Positions 18,394 to 27,583 of a stretch of 64,000 nucleotides of DNA are shown one piece after another (position 1 is the stretch's first letter; the number at the start of each line of letters is the position of its first letter). Source of the DNA: Liquorilactobacillus ghanensis DSM 18630 (GTDB lineage: Bacteria; Bacillota; Bacilli; Lactobacillales; Lactobacillaceae); NCBI RefSeq assembly GCF_001435235.1, contig NZ_AZGB01000030.1:1-64000 (forward strand), written 5' to 3'. A program made the translations under genes and the position numbers. The notes under the pieces were generated by a model that did not search any database, was not told the origin of the DNA, and saw only the letters and a list, made by a program, of their open reading frames with translations.

Positions 18394-19332
18394 ATGGGAA
18401 AAGTAGTAGTAAATGGCGTCGATGGTAACTTTGGTGGATATGTTGCACAGTATATCAGGAAATTATTACCAGATAATCAGTTAATTTTTACAGCTCCAAG
18501 TGTAAAAAAGCTTACAGATTATTCAGAAACAGCAATTGAATGTCGAGTAGCTGATTTTAATTCAATGAAAAATCTGACCAGTGCGTTTACTGGAGCAGAA
18601 AAAGTTTTATTGATTTCAATGCCATTTGTTGGTAAGAAAAGGAGACAAGCACATAAAAATGCAATTGATGCTTGTATAGCGGCTGGTGTTCGGCAAATTA
18701 TTTATACATCGGTTTTATCTGCTGGAAATCCGCTGAATCCTAGTGTTGAAAATGTTGATCATGGTTATACAGAAGCGTTAATTCAAAATAGTGGAATTGA
18801 CTATATTTTTTTGAGAAACTCGCTTTTTGCTGAAGCTTTTATAAGCGATTATATGCGGGCTGTAAAGTCGGGAGAAAATACAATCGAAAAAAATATGGGT
18901 GATGGTCGCGTTGGATTCATTTCACGACAAGATGCGGCATTTGCAGCTGCTTGTGCTTTAAATACTCATCTAATTCATCGGGAAGCTTTGAACATTAATG
19001 GTTTGGAACTTTTAAATTATAGTAGTTTTTTAAAAATTGCTAATAATGTTATTGGACAAAATATTACTTATACTCCGCGAACCGATCAAGAACTATTTGA
19101 TTATTTTGATAGTATTGGTGTACCACGCAATACGGATGGCGATTTTTCTAAAAGCCCGATCAAAGCAACTTCTGAAGGAATGGTAACCTTTGGAACAACT
19201 GTTCGTGAAGGATTCCTAGATGTTTCGGCTAGTGACTTCAGCAGTTTATGCGCTCGATTACCAATCTCGGTTCGTTATATGTTTGAACACGTTGAAAACT
19301 ATCTGTTGGGGGAACGTCATCCAACAGAATAG
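18394..19332 (+). CDS. NmrA-like NAD(P)-binding protein (atypical SDR)
   Basis: A 312-residue Rossmann-fold protein. The nucleotide-binding glycine motif GVDGNFGG is at residues 8-15, followed by VLLISMPF and the YTSVLSAGNP segment typical of NmrA/QOR2-like atypical short-chain dehydrogenases. There is no classical YxxxK catalytic pair evident, as usual in this group. It may be a redox sensor or quinone reductase; the substrate is not known. It appears monocistronic, with a strong AGGGTGG ribosome-binding site. Confidence 0.78.
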   Translation: MGKVVVNGVDGNFGGYVAQYIRKLLPDNQLIFTAPSVKKLTDYSETAIECRVADFNSMKNLTSAFTGAEKVLLISMPFVGKKRRQAHKNAIDACIAAGVRQIIYTSVLSAGNPLNPSVENVDHGYTEALIQNSGIDYIFLRNSLFAEAFISDYMRAVKSGENTIEKNMGDGRVGFISRQDAAFAAACALNTHLIHREALNINGLELLNYSSFLKIANNVIGQNITYTPRTDQELFDYFDSIGVPRNTDGDFSKSPIKATSEGMVTFGTTVREGFLDVSASDFSSLCARLPISVRYMFEHVENYLLGERHPTE

Positions 19333-19481
19333 GTTAAAATCATAGCTTTGCTAAGGGAAACTAAGTCCTAGATTGTGTGCAGGCATAGTAATTACCAGCA
19401 TCATATAGAATCTTCCAAGTAGTTAATACCTAACAAATTATACTGACTTTATTCATAATTTTTCAGAGTTATTTCCAGTAA

Positions 19482-19613
19482 AGTGCCACTCTGGATGTTG
19501 AATTAAACAAAGTAACCGTTCAGAGTAGCTATGGTAAACACTATGATAGTCAGTCAAATTGGGAAGATTCTTCGGGGGATACGTTAGTGATTAAAAAAAT
19601 TACACTTGAATAA
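19482..19613 (+). pseudogene. Possible C-terminal fragment of a lost gene
   Basis: An open frame of 43 codons runs from just after a stop to a TAA that lies inside a terminator hairpin. Its product reads like protein (LNKVTVQSSYGKHY, then SNWEDSSGDTLVIKKITLE), yet it has no start codon or ribosome-binding site. The stop-terminator arrangement is what is expected at the end of a real gene. The parent family was not recognised, and chance cannot be excluded. Confidence 0.3.
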
Positions 19614-19629
19614 CAGGTGTAATTTTTTT
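19593..19629. terminator. Bidirectional rho-independent terminator
   Basis: AAAAAAATTACACTTG pairs with CAGGTGTAATTTTTTT around a five-base loop, with one T-G wobble. A-run and T-run flanks allow function in both directions. Confidence 0.9.
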
Positions 19630-19775
19630 ACGGGCTATTTTTAGTTATAGATCATAAATATTTTGTAAGCGATAGCTGAAATAATAGCAATTAGGGAAAT
19701 AATCCGCAAATTTGATTGGTGAAATATACAGATGAAAGGAAGAGTTAGAAAAAAGGAGCAAAAGTTGTTATTGAA

Positions 19776-20454
19776 TCAGTCAATAACAACTTTTGTTCCA
19801 TATTTAATATTTTCATAAACCCATTTTGAGTCGGAAACACTCAGATGAACACAACCATGAGAAGACGGCTTTTTGCCTAAATCATTAGCATCAGATTGAA
19901 TATAATTTCCTTGAGCATCAGTTGGCGTGGAATGAAATAGATATTCACCGTGATTCAACCAAGATACCCAATAATAAGCTCCTTCACCTACGCTAGAGTT
20001 ATAGAAGGAATAACCTCTTTCAGCTTGAACATAATAAGTTCCCGTTGGAGTTTCACGATCCGGCGTTTGTACACCAGTAGAAGCATACATTGTATAAAGA
20101 GTTTGATTATTGTTCATTAAATACATACGTTGTTTTTCAATTGAAACGTGAATCCATAGATTCGGATATTTATTAACATTGGGATAAGGAACAGTCTCAG
20201 AAGATGCCCGCCAACTGATTGGTGTCCTCATTACCGAGGGTTTTGCTTTTTTATGTGACTTTGATGTGGTTAGCTTTTTTGCGCTTGATTTCTTTGAATA
20301 TTTTAACTGTGATGTACGTGTTCTATTTGAATTTGTTTTAGGTTTTACACCATCTGCATTTAAGCCAGAAAAAGTTCGAATAAGAATAATTCCCATTAAA
20401 AGGCAAACCACAACTACTAAGCCTAAGAGATTTTTAATTTTTTTTGTTCCCCAT
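19776..20454 (-). CDS. L,D-transpeptidase (YkuD domain), start out of frame
   Basis: A secreted or membrane-anchored cell-wall enzyme. An N-terminal membrane segment (LLGLVVVVCLLMGIILI), a Lys/Ser-rich linker and a YkuD domain follow; the catalytic motif SHGCVHLS is near the C-terminus with the upstream conserved His in EYLFHSTP. The YkuD frame has no plausible ATG: the first standard start is a GTG at 20411 inside the membrane segment, without a ribosome-binding site. An ATG at 20454 with GGGGG upstream would read straight into the gene if the run of eight A (20438-20445, T on the + strand) had seven. Another ATG at 20462-20464 would fit with nine. Either a sequencing error, a mutation or slippage-controlled expression. 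Confidence 0.75.
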
Positions 20455-20756
20455 AACTAGTCATTCCCCCGTTAAACAACCATAGCCATATAATGTATGT
20501 ATTAACATATGTTTTTATTTAAACCATAACGATATAATATTATTACTTTCTTATTGTTAATGCAATACCAAATAGCAAAATTACTAAACTAAATAAAAAA
20601 TAGTCTCAAAAATACTTTAATAATGAAAACCAATTTAGTTGCTGGAGTCCATTTATTCTTTATGATTGCCGGACTTGTATATCTGCCGATAATTGAGTAA
20701 GGTTAGCTTTATAAAAAGAAGATATATTAACAATTACCCTAACAGGAGAACTGATT

Positions 20757-23700
20757 ATGGAAGAATGGCAAGACTTTTTTGCAGACAGAATTTTAACTCG
20801 TGGTAAATCATATTTTAAACAAAGCCGGGTAAAAGACTTGCTTTATAACAAGCAGCAACGGACTTGGACAGCAGCTGTTCAAGGTCGTCGTCTTTATCAT
20901 GTTCAGATTAATTTGGATGATCGTGGTGAATTTGTTAATTTAAGCTGTTCCTGTCCATTTGCAAAGCAGGGGAATCCATGTAAACATCTAGCGGCTGTTC
21001 TTTATACATTAACTGCAGGTAAGGTATTGACCAAAAAACACCATGTAACTGCCCCGGCACCAACGCATAAATTACTGACAAAATTAAAACATCGGGTCGA
21101 TCAGCAAGTTACAAATGATTATTATTTTGATTTAAGAAAAATTTTGGCTGGGATTGACATTGATGATGAAATTTTTCAAAAAGGACTTGATGTAGCCAAG
21201 AAAAGCGATTTTATTCCTGAGCAGTTAGCGTTGACTTATGATCAGGATCCACAAAATAGGCAATATCCGCCGGTATACGAACAGATCATTAATAGTAAAG
21301 GCTTTGGCAAAACTGGCAAACTTGCTTATTTGTCAGTTAAACGTGATCGCGTGATTAAAGTTGGCTGTCAGATTTGTTATCGTGAGGATAGGTTTTGTGA
21401 ACATACAACTGTTTTATTATTGAAGTTGACTGATGAAATTATTGAAAATAATCCGGGCGATTTTACTAATTATTCAGGCGTATCACTTTTGAATAGTTGG
21501 GAAGAAGCAAAAACTAAGCAAAATCAAGCTGAATTGACTACTGCAAACCAACACCAATCGATCTCCTTGCGCCCAGAAATTATTATATTAGATGACAAGT
21601 TACTGGCATTGCGCCTGAAAATTGCTGAAACCGGTAAACGATTTTACCAAGTTAGAAATTTAATGCAGTTATTACAGGATTTTGATCGTCAAGCGACAAT
21701 GCGTCTAGGTAGAAAGCAGCGACTTTCTTTACGAGTTGCCAGTCTGACACCAGATTCTTTACCGCTCTATGATTTTTTGCAGCGCAACGTCGCACCACTT
21801 GTTGATCTGCAAAAGGGATTTCAACAAACATATCTGGAGAATTCATTTTCAAGCGCGGCGTTTGGATTACATGGGTATGGTTCAAGTGCCTTATTGCTGG
21901 GACCGGCAACACTTGACGATTTTTTTCAAACATTCAATGGTCAGAAAGTATTTTTCATTGATGATTATTCCAAAGATATAAGCGACTTGGAATTAAGTGA
22001 TGGTCAAGTGAATTTAAATATTAACCTGAAAAAATATTATGATGATACCAAGAATTTTCAGGGCTTAAAAGTTGAATCTAAACTACCAAAATTGTATTTT
22101 GGCAAAAAAGCAGTTTATTTTGTAACAGATGGCTTCTTTTACCGTACGAATTTATCCCAGAAAAGTCAAGTTAGGGCAATATTGAGCCATGGTAATTTTG
22201 AAGATAAAATTGATGCGCTAATTGGTAAACAGAATTTAGCTGAATTTTACTATCAGCAACTGCCAGAATGGCAAAATGATCCTAATATTACTGTGAACCA
22301 GCCTAAACTAGCAGCAGGTGAATTACCTGTTGAAGAAACTTTTACTTTTTTGCTGGATGAAACAAAGCAATATTTAACCTGTCAGGTAATTGTTAATAGG
22401 AATGGACAAGAAAAGAATCTGTTGGATCGGTTGCGTTTACTGCAAATTCACCAGAATGGTCGTGAAAAAAGAATTGAAACTGATTTAATGAAGTTTTTTA
22501 ACCAAGTTGATCAAGCAGAGATGAATTATCAAGCAGAGTTTTCAGATGAACGGCTCTTTCAACTGTTGACCCAAATAATCCCTAAATTGCAGACTTACGG
22601 AACGGTTAAAGTTTCGACTGCGTTAAAAAAAGTCTCGCTTGTTTCTGCTCCAAAGGTTTCCGTTGGTGTTAAATTGCAGGGAAACTTGCTGAATTTACAA
22701 TTCGATAGCCAAGACTTTTCTGCAGCTGAACTACAACAACTTTTTCAGCAATATCGACTAAAAAAGAAGTTTTATCGTTTGCCTAATGGTAGTTTAGTGA
22801 ATTTAGCACAGGGAAATTTTGCGGAAATTAACCAATTGCAACAAAGCTTACAATTACCAGCTAAAGAGTTATTTGTAAGTGATCAGCAACTGGGGGCCAA
22901 TCGGGCATTCTTTTTGGATCAGTTTCTCAAGGACAACCAAGTCAATTTGAATTTGAAAACGAATCAGCAATTTGAACAGTTGGTTAAACAGTTTGCGAAA
23001 GTTGAGCGCCAAAAGTTTGCTTTGCCTATGGAATTACAGGCAACATTAAGACCTTATCAAAAAGTTGGTTATCAATGGCTGCGGCTGCTGACGGCTAGTC
23101 ATTTTAGCGGAATCTTAGCAGATGAGATGGGCTTAGGAAAGACTTTACAGATAATTGCATTATTATTAGCCAATCGCACAGAAGGTGTTATTAAACAACC
23201 AAGTTCGCTGATCGTCACACCAGCTTCATTGATTTACAATTGGCAAGCTGAATTAACCAAATTTGCATCACAATTGAAGGTTGCCTTGATTGCTGGAACA
23301 CAAAAACAACGTCAGCTGCAATTGGAGTCGTTAACAGCAACTAAACCAGATATTGTAATTACTTCCTATGATTTGTTAAAGCGCGATCTGGAAGAATACC
23401 AAGACATTGATTTTGCTTTTGAAATTATTGATGAAGCACAGTACATCAAAAATCCGCGAACTGCAGCAGCCAAAGCGGTCAAGCAGCTTAAAAGTCAGAT
23501 TCGTTTTGCTTTGACCGGCACGCCGATTGAAAATGGGTTAAGTGAACTTTGGAGTATTTTTGATTTTCTAATGCCGGGTTTTCTAGGAACCTACCATGAT
23601 TTTCGCAGCAACTATGAAAATCCGATTATCAAGGATCAGCAAAAATCAGTACAGCAAAAATTAAATCAGCTGGTCTCACCATTTATTTTACGCCGTTTAA

Positions 23701-24443
23701 AGCGGCAAGTGCTTAAAGATCTACCGGAAAAAACGGAACAGGTTTATCTAGTCGAAATGGAGAAAAAACAACGAGCTTTGTATCAAGCGCAAACGAGTTT
23801 GCTGAAGAAACAGGTTGAACAGCAAAGCGAGCAGGAATTTAACCAAAGCAAACTTGAAATTCTTGCCGGTTTGACAAAACTGCGGGAAATTTGTTGTGAT
23901 CCCGCATTAGTTTTTACTAACTATCAGCAAATGTCTGCTAAACGGCAAGCTTGTTTGGATTTAGTTGAGCAGGCAGTCAGCGACGGTCACAAAATTTTAA
24001 TTTTTTCACAATTTGTCTCACTATTGAAAATGTTAGCCCAAGATTTGCAGACAGCCGGTTTTAAATTTTATGAAATCTTCGGCAGTACCGCCAAAAAACA
24101 GCGGACAATATTGGCAGAAAAGTTTAACCAAGATCAAGTCCCAGTGTTTTTGATTTCATTAAAAGCTGGCGGAACCGGTTTAAATCTGACGGGAGCTGAT
24201 ATAGTAATTCATTTTGATCCTTGGTGGAATAGTGCTGCACAGAGCCAGGCAACTGATCGGGCGCATCGAATTGGTCAGCAAAACAAAGTTAATGTTTATT
24301 CTTTAATTAGCAAGGACAGCATTGAAGAAAAAGTATTGCAGCTGCAGCAAGCTAAACAACAATTAGCTGATAATTTATTGAATAATGAAAAAATTACCAG
24401 TGGCAAATTAACCAAGGAAGATCTGCTGCAGATCTTGGAGTAA
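20757..24443 (+). CDS. SNF2-family helicase-like ATPase with SWIM zinc finger
   Basis: A 1228-residue protein. Residues about 60-80 hold a SWIM zinc finger (CSCPFAKQGNPCKH, pattern CxCx8CxH). A second CxxCx6CxH cluster (CQICYREDRFCEH) occurs near residue 205. The bacterial SNF2-associated region fills the middle, and the ATPase occupies about 765-1225: Walker A LADEMGLGKT, box II DEAQ, motif III LTGTPIENG, and the C-terminal RecA half with SLKAGGTGLNLT and QATDRAHRIGQ. It should translocate on DNA and remodel protein-DNA or DNA structures; the exact role in lactobacilli is unknown. A close paralog begins at 60618. Confidence 0.88.
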   Translation: MEEWQDFFADRILTRGKSYFKQSRVKDLLYNKQQRTWTAAVQGRRLYHVQINLDDRGEFVNLSCSCPFAKQGNPCKHLAAVLYTLTAGKVLTKKHHVTAPAPTHKLLTKLKHRVDQQVTNDYYFDLRKILAGIDIDDEIFQKGLDVAKKSDFIPEQLALTYDQDPQNRQYPPVYEQIINSKGFGKTGKLAYLSVKRDRVIKVGCQICYREDRFCEHTTVLLLKLTDEIIENNPGDFTNYSGVSLLNSWEEAKTKQNQAELTTANQHQSISLRPEIIILDDKLLALRLKIAETGKRFYQVRNLMQLLQDFDRQATMRLGRKQRLSLRVASLTPDSLPLYDFLQRNVAPLVDLQKGFQQTYLENSFSSAAFGLHGYGSSALLLGPATLDDFFQTFNGQKVFFIDDYSKDISDLELSDGQVNLNINLKKYYDDTKNFQGLKVESKLPKLYFGKKAVYFVTDGFFYRTNLSQKSQVRAILSHGNFEDKIDALIGKQNLAEFYYQQLPEWQNDPNITVNQPKLAAGELPVEETFTFLLDETKQYLTCQVIVNRNGQEKNLLDRLRLLQIHQNGREKRIETDLMKFFNQVDQAEMNYQAEFSDERLFQLLTQIIPKLQTYGTVKVSTALKKVSLVSAPKVSVGVKLQGNLLNLQFDSQDFSAAELQQLFQQYRLKKKFYRLPNGSLVNLAQGNFAEINQLQQSLQLPAKELFVSDQQLGANRAFFLDQFLKDNQVNLNLKTNQQFEQLVKQFAKVERQKFALPMELQATLRPYQKVGYQWLRLLTASHFSGILADEMGLGKTLQIIALLLANRTEGVIKQPSSLIVTPASLIYNWQAELTKFASQLKVALIAGTQKQRQLQLESLTATKPDIVITSYDLLKRDLEEYQDIDFAFEIIDEAQYIKNPRTAAAKAVKQLKSQIRFALTGTPIENGLSELWSIFDFLMPGFLGTYHDFRSNYENPIIKDQQKSVQQKLNQLVSPFILRRLKRQVLKDLPEKTEQVYLVEMEKKQRALYQAQTSLLKKQVEQQSEQEFNQSKLEILAGLTKLREICCDPALVFTNYQQMSAKRQACLDLVEQAVSDGHKILIFSQFVSLLKMLAQDLQTAGFKFYEIFGSTAKKQRTILAEKFNQDQVPVFLISLKAGGTGLNLTGADIVIHFDPWWNSAAQSQATDRAHRIGQQNKVNVYSLISKDSIEEKVLQLQQAKQQLADNLLNNEKITSGKLTKEDLLQILE

Positions 24444-24468
24444 AAATTAAATTAATACAAAATAAAAT

Positions 24469-24514
24469 GATCAAACTATCAACGTAAGATTAGCGGTAGT
24501 TTGATCGTTTTTTT
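24469..24514 (+). terminator. Rho-independent terminator after SNF2 gene
   Basis: A perfect ten-base stem GATCAAACTA/TAGTTTGATC is followed by G and seven Ts. Confidence 0.9.
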
Positions 24515-24543
24515 ATAGCAAACAAATACTTGAATTGTGACCG

Positions 24544-24596
24544 CTACACAACCTTTACATAAACAACACAATACCATAACGTTGATTCTTTATAAT
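24544..24596 (+). promoter_or_regulatory. Promoter with PhoP-box-like repeats upstream of the ugp-type operon
   Basis: TATAAT at 24591-24596 lies about ten bases after a region where TACA-like tetramers recur every 11 bases (TACA at 24545, TACA at 24556, CACA at 24567, AACG at 24578). There is no good -35 box. Firmicute PhoP boxes are TT(A/T/C)ACA repeats with an 11-base period placed just upstream of the -10 box, so phosphate-starvation control is suggested. The third and fourth repeats are weak. Confidence 0.45.
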
Positions 24597-24678
24597 TAGA
24601 ATCCTTGCCTGAAAAGTTTTGCTGCTAATAGCTTTCAATAAAAACAGGCATTTAAAAAATATGAGGAGTGCTTAATTC

Positions 24679-25761
24679 ATGAAAGTACGTTTTGAAAATG
24701 TTTCTTTGAACTATGACAAGCAAAAAGAAGTATTGCATAATCTAAATTTTGAAATTCCTAATGGCAAGCTGACTTGTTTGCTCGGTCCCAGCGGCTGTGG
24801 AAAATCAACTACTTTAAATTTAATTAGTGGTTTGTTGCTGCCTTCAGCAGGAAAAATTTATTTTGATAAGCAGGATGTAACCAAAAAGGATGCGCTAGAT
24901 CGCCGCGTTGGAATGGTTTTCCAAAATTATGCACTTTATCCCCACATGACAGTACTAGAAAATATTTGTTTTCCATTAAAAATGGCAAAAGTCAAAAAGA
25001 AGGATCAGCTTAAACGTGCGCAAGAATTGGCAAAGCTTGTACATATTAGTAATGAGTTGGATAAACATCCCGGAGAACTTTCAGGTGGACAGCAACAAAG
25101 AGTGGCCATTGCCAGATCTTTAGCAAAATCACCCTCAATTCTACTATTAGATGAACCGCTTTCTAACTTGGACGCCCGTTTACGAGTTGAAATGCGTGAC
25201 GAAATTCGTAAAATTCAGGTGGCGACTGGTGTTACTACAGTTTTTGTTACGCATGATCAAGATGAAGCAATGCATATTGCCGATAAAATAATGATTTTAG
25301 ATACGGGAGAAGTCCAGCAGTACACAACACCGAATAAAATTTATGATCGACCTAGTAACTTATTTGTGGCTAAATTTATTGGTAATCCAGAGGTCAATGT
25401 AATTCCTTTGGCAGATCTTAAAAGTGAGTTTGCCAGTTTTATTCCTAATGATATTTTGAAAAATGCTGTTTCGCTAATCGTTCGACCAGAAAGTATTGTT
25501 TCAGCTGATTCGACTCAGAAACTTCTGCCAGTTAATTTTCAAGGAAAATTATTGAGTGCTAGTCGCTTTGGCAAAGAAACGGCCGTTAGAATGAATTTTC
25601 AAGGGGAAACGATTTTAGCAACTGCGATTCTCCAAGAAAAACTTGAACAAAAAAGCGAATCTATTCATTTCCGGCTTAAAACAACCGGTGTTTTTCTAAG
25701 TGATCAAGCTGGAAAGATCATCTGGTCAGCTGATGGAGAAAGGATAGTCAATGATGATTAA
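24679..25761 (+). CDS. ugpC: ABC transporter ATPase, UgpC/MsmK family
   Basis: A 360-residue ATP-binding subunit of a carbohydrate/glycerol-3-phosphate-type ABC importer. Walker A GPSGCGKST near residue 37, signature LSGGQQQR near 135, Walker B LLLDEPLSNLD and switch His in VTHDQDEA are all present, followed by a C-terminal TOBE-like domain. ATGAGGAG sets the start. It is the first gene of a six-gene set with two permeases, a solute-binding protein and two hydrolases. The Ugp-like name is based on the subunit makeup; MsmK-type sugar ATPases look very similar. Confidence 0.85.
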   Translation: MKVRFENVSLNYDKQKEVLHNLNFEIPNGKLTCLLGPSGCGKSTTLNLISGLLLPSAGKIYFDKQDVTKKDALDRRVGMVFQNYALYPHMTVLENICFPLKMAKVKKKDQLKRAQELAKLVHISNELDKHPGELSGGQQQRVAIARSLAKSPSILLLDEPLSNLDARLRVEMRDEIRKIQVATGVTTVFVTHDQDEAMHIADKIMILDTGEVQQYTTPNKIYDRPSNLFVAKFIGNPEVNVIPLADLKSEFASFIPNDILKNAVSLIVRPESIVSADSTQKLLPVNFQGKLLSASRFGKETAVRMNFQGETILATAILQEKLEQKSESIHFRLKTTGVFLSDQAGKIIWSADGERIVNDD

Positions 25762-26647
25762 GAAACCAACTTTGAAATCAACTTTAATTGGATTTTTATA
25801 TTTAGCTCCAATGTTGCTAATTTTGCTAGTTTTTAATATTTTTCCAATTTTGGATTCTTTCGCAATGAGTTTTTTTACCAAATACAATTTTTACACCAAT
25901 CAAATTGGTCAAATCGGTTTGGGGAATTTTAAAACACTCTTTTCTGATCCCAATTTTTGGTTAGCATTGAAAAATACTTTGATATTTGTTATAGGTGTTG
26001 TTCCAATTTCAATTTGTTTGTCGTTAGGGATTGCTTTGCTGCTTAATCATATCCGTTTTTTAGCCGGATTTTTCAAAACAGTTTACTTTCTACCATTTGT
26101 AACCAGCACAGTTGCAATTTCCTTAGTCTGGCAGTGGATCTATAACGATCAGTATGGCTTGTTGAATTTATTTTTGCGACATTTAGGGATCGGACCGATT
26201 AATTGGCTGAATGATCCGAAGTGGGCGATGCCGGCACTGATTATAATGACAATTTGGAAGGGATTAGGTTTTAATATTATTTTGTTTTTAGCCGGACTCA
26301 GCAATATTGATCAACGTTATGAGCGAGTAGCCCAAATTGATGGTGCTAACAAGTGGCAAACTTTTCGCTATATAATTTTCCCACTGTTATCGCCAATGAC
26401 TTTTTTAGTTACCGTGATGAGTATTATCAGCGGATTCAAAGTTTTTGATGAGGTTTTTGTTTTGTTTGGCGGCTCTCCAGGACCGGGACAGGCTACATTA
26501 ACGCTTGTCTTTTATCTGTATCAGAAGTTTTACACGGAGTGGCAATATGGATTGGCTGCGGCCTCAGGGGTGGTGTTATTTTTCCTGATTTTAATCGTTA
26601 CGGTGATCAACTATTTATACAGTCGCAAACATATCTATTACGTTTAG
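25754..26647 (+). CDS. ugpA: ABC transporter permease, UgpA-like
   Basis: A 297-residue inner-membrane permease with six predicted membrane segments of the MalF/UgpA family. The EAA loop is seen as YERVAQIDGANKWQTFRYIIFPLL near residue 195. Two ATG codons follow each other (25751 and 25754); AGAAAGG precedes both. It overlaps the end of the ATPase gene, indicating coupled translation. Confidence 0.85.
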   Translation: MIKKPTLKSTLIGFLYLAPMLLILLVFNIFPILDSFAMSFFTKYNFYTNQIGQIGLGNFKTLFSDPNFWLALKNTLIFVIGVVPISICLSLGIALLLNHIRFLAGFFKTVYFLPFVTSTVAISLVWQWIYNDQYGLLNLFLRHLGIGPINWLNDPKWAMPALIIMTIWKGLGFNIILFLAGLSNIDQRYERVAQIDGANKWQTFRYIIFPLLSPMTFLVTVMSIISGFKVFDEVFVLFGGSPGPGQATLTLVFYLYQKFYTEWQYGLAAASGVVLFFLILIVTVINYLYSRKHIYYV

Positions 26648-26657
26648 GAGGTCAGGC

Positions 26658-27482
26658 ATGGATAAACAAAAAATCAGTCGCTTACTCGAATATTTGATTC
26701 TAATTTTTGGCGGCATTTTAATGCTGATTCCATTCTTATGGATGCTTGATACAGCTTTAAAATCCGGTTCGGAAGCAATGACGATTCCGCCAGTGATTAT
26801 CCCCAAGAAACTGCAATGGATGAATTTCGTGCTCGCTTGGCATGCGGCACCGTTTCTTCGGTATTTCATTAATAGTGTCATTGTTACAGTTATTACTACT
26901 TGCGGTCAGCTGCTTACAACGATTTTAGCCGCCTATGCTTTTGCAAAGCTGGAATTCTATGGGAAGAAAATAGTTTTTATGATTTGTCTAACGACCATGA
27001 TGGTTCCGGGAGAAATGCTGATTATTCCTAATTTCATTACTTTATCGAAATTTCATATGATCAATACTTACTATGCATTGATTATTCCTTGGTTAGCCAG
27101 TTTCTTTGCGGTTTTTACTCTGCGTCAGACGTTTATGTCAATTCCAGACGAGATTTATTATTCAGCCAAGATTGATGGGGCAGGTGATTGGTATTTTCTG
27201 TGGCATATGTTGGTTCCATTAGCCAAACCGACAATTATTGCGCTGGCAGCTTTGGAGATCATCAATAGTTGGAATTCATTTATGTGGCCATTGATCGTAA
27301 CTAATTCTGATAAGATGCGTACTTTGCCAGTCGGACTAAGTAATTTTACAACAGATGCCGGAACGCAATTTCAATTATTAATGGCAGCTTCAACGATCAT
27401 TATCATTCCGATGCTGCTGGTATACATTTTTTTGCAAAAATACATTATTGCCGGAGTTAGTCGTTCCGGGCTAAAAGGCTGA
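26658..27482 (+). CDS. ugpE: ABC transporter permease, UgpE-like
   Basis: A 274-residue permease of the MalG/UgpE family with six membrane segments and an EAA loop (IYYSAKIDGAGDWYFLWHMLVPL). TAGGAGGTC immediately upstream gives a confident ATG. Together with the preceding permease it forms the heterodimeric channel. After this gene 101 bases precede the solute-binding protein gene, unlike the tight spacing before it. Confidence 0.85.
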   Translation: MDKQKISRLLEYLILIFGGILMLIPFLWMLDTALKSGSEAMTIPPVIIPKKLQWMNFVLAWHAAPFLRYFINSVIVTVITTCGQLLTTILAAYAFAKLEFYGKKIVFMICLTTMMVPGEMLIIPNFITLSKFHMINTYYALIIPWLASFFAVFTLRQTFMSIPDEIYYSAKIDGAGDWYFLWHMLVPLAKPTIIALAALEIINSWNSFMWPLIVTNSDKMRTLPVGLSNFTTDAGTQFQLLMAASTIIIIPMLLVYIFLQKYIIAGVSRSGLKG

Positions 27483-27583
27483 GCGGACAAATTATTTATT
27501 TTAAAGGAGGTGATGCTTAGATTCAAATGTTATGCTGTGGTTTTTATTTTTAACACTTTTACATTAAAAAGGAGAAGAAAATA

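Larger units (their letters stand above)
19333..19775. other. Intergenic region with a gene remnant and a bidirectional terminator
   Basis: This 443-base stretch has no intact gene. From 19482 to 19613 there is an open frame without a start codon (see separate entry), followed by a strong symmetrical terminator. Nothing recognisable was seen in 19333-19481 or 19630-19775. Confidence 0.6.
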
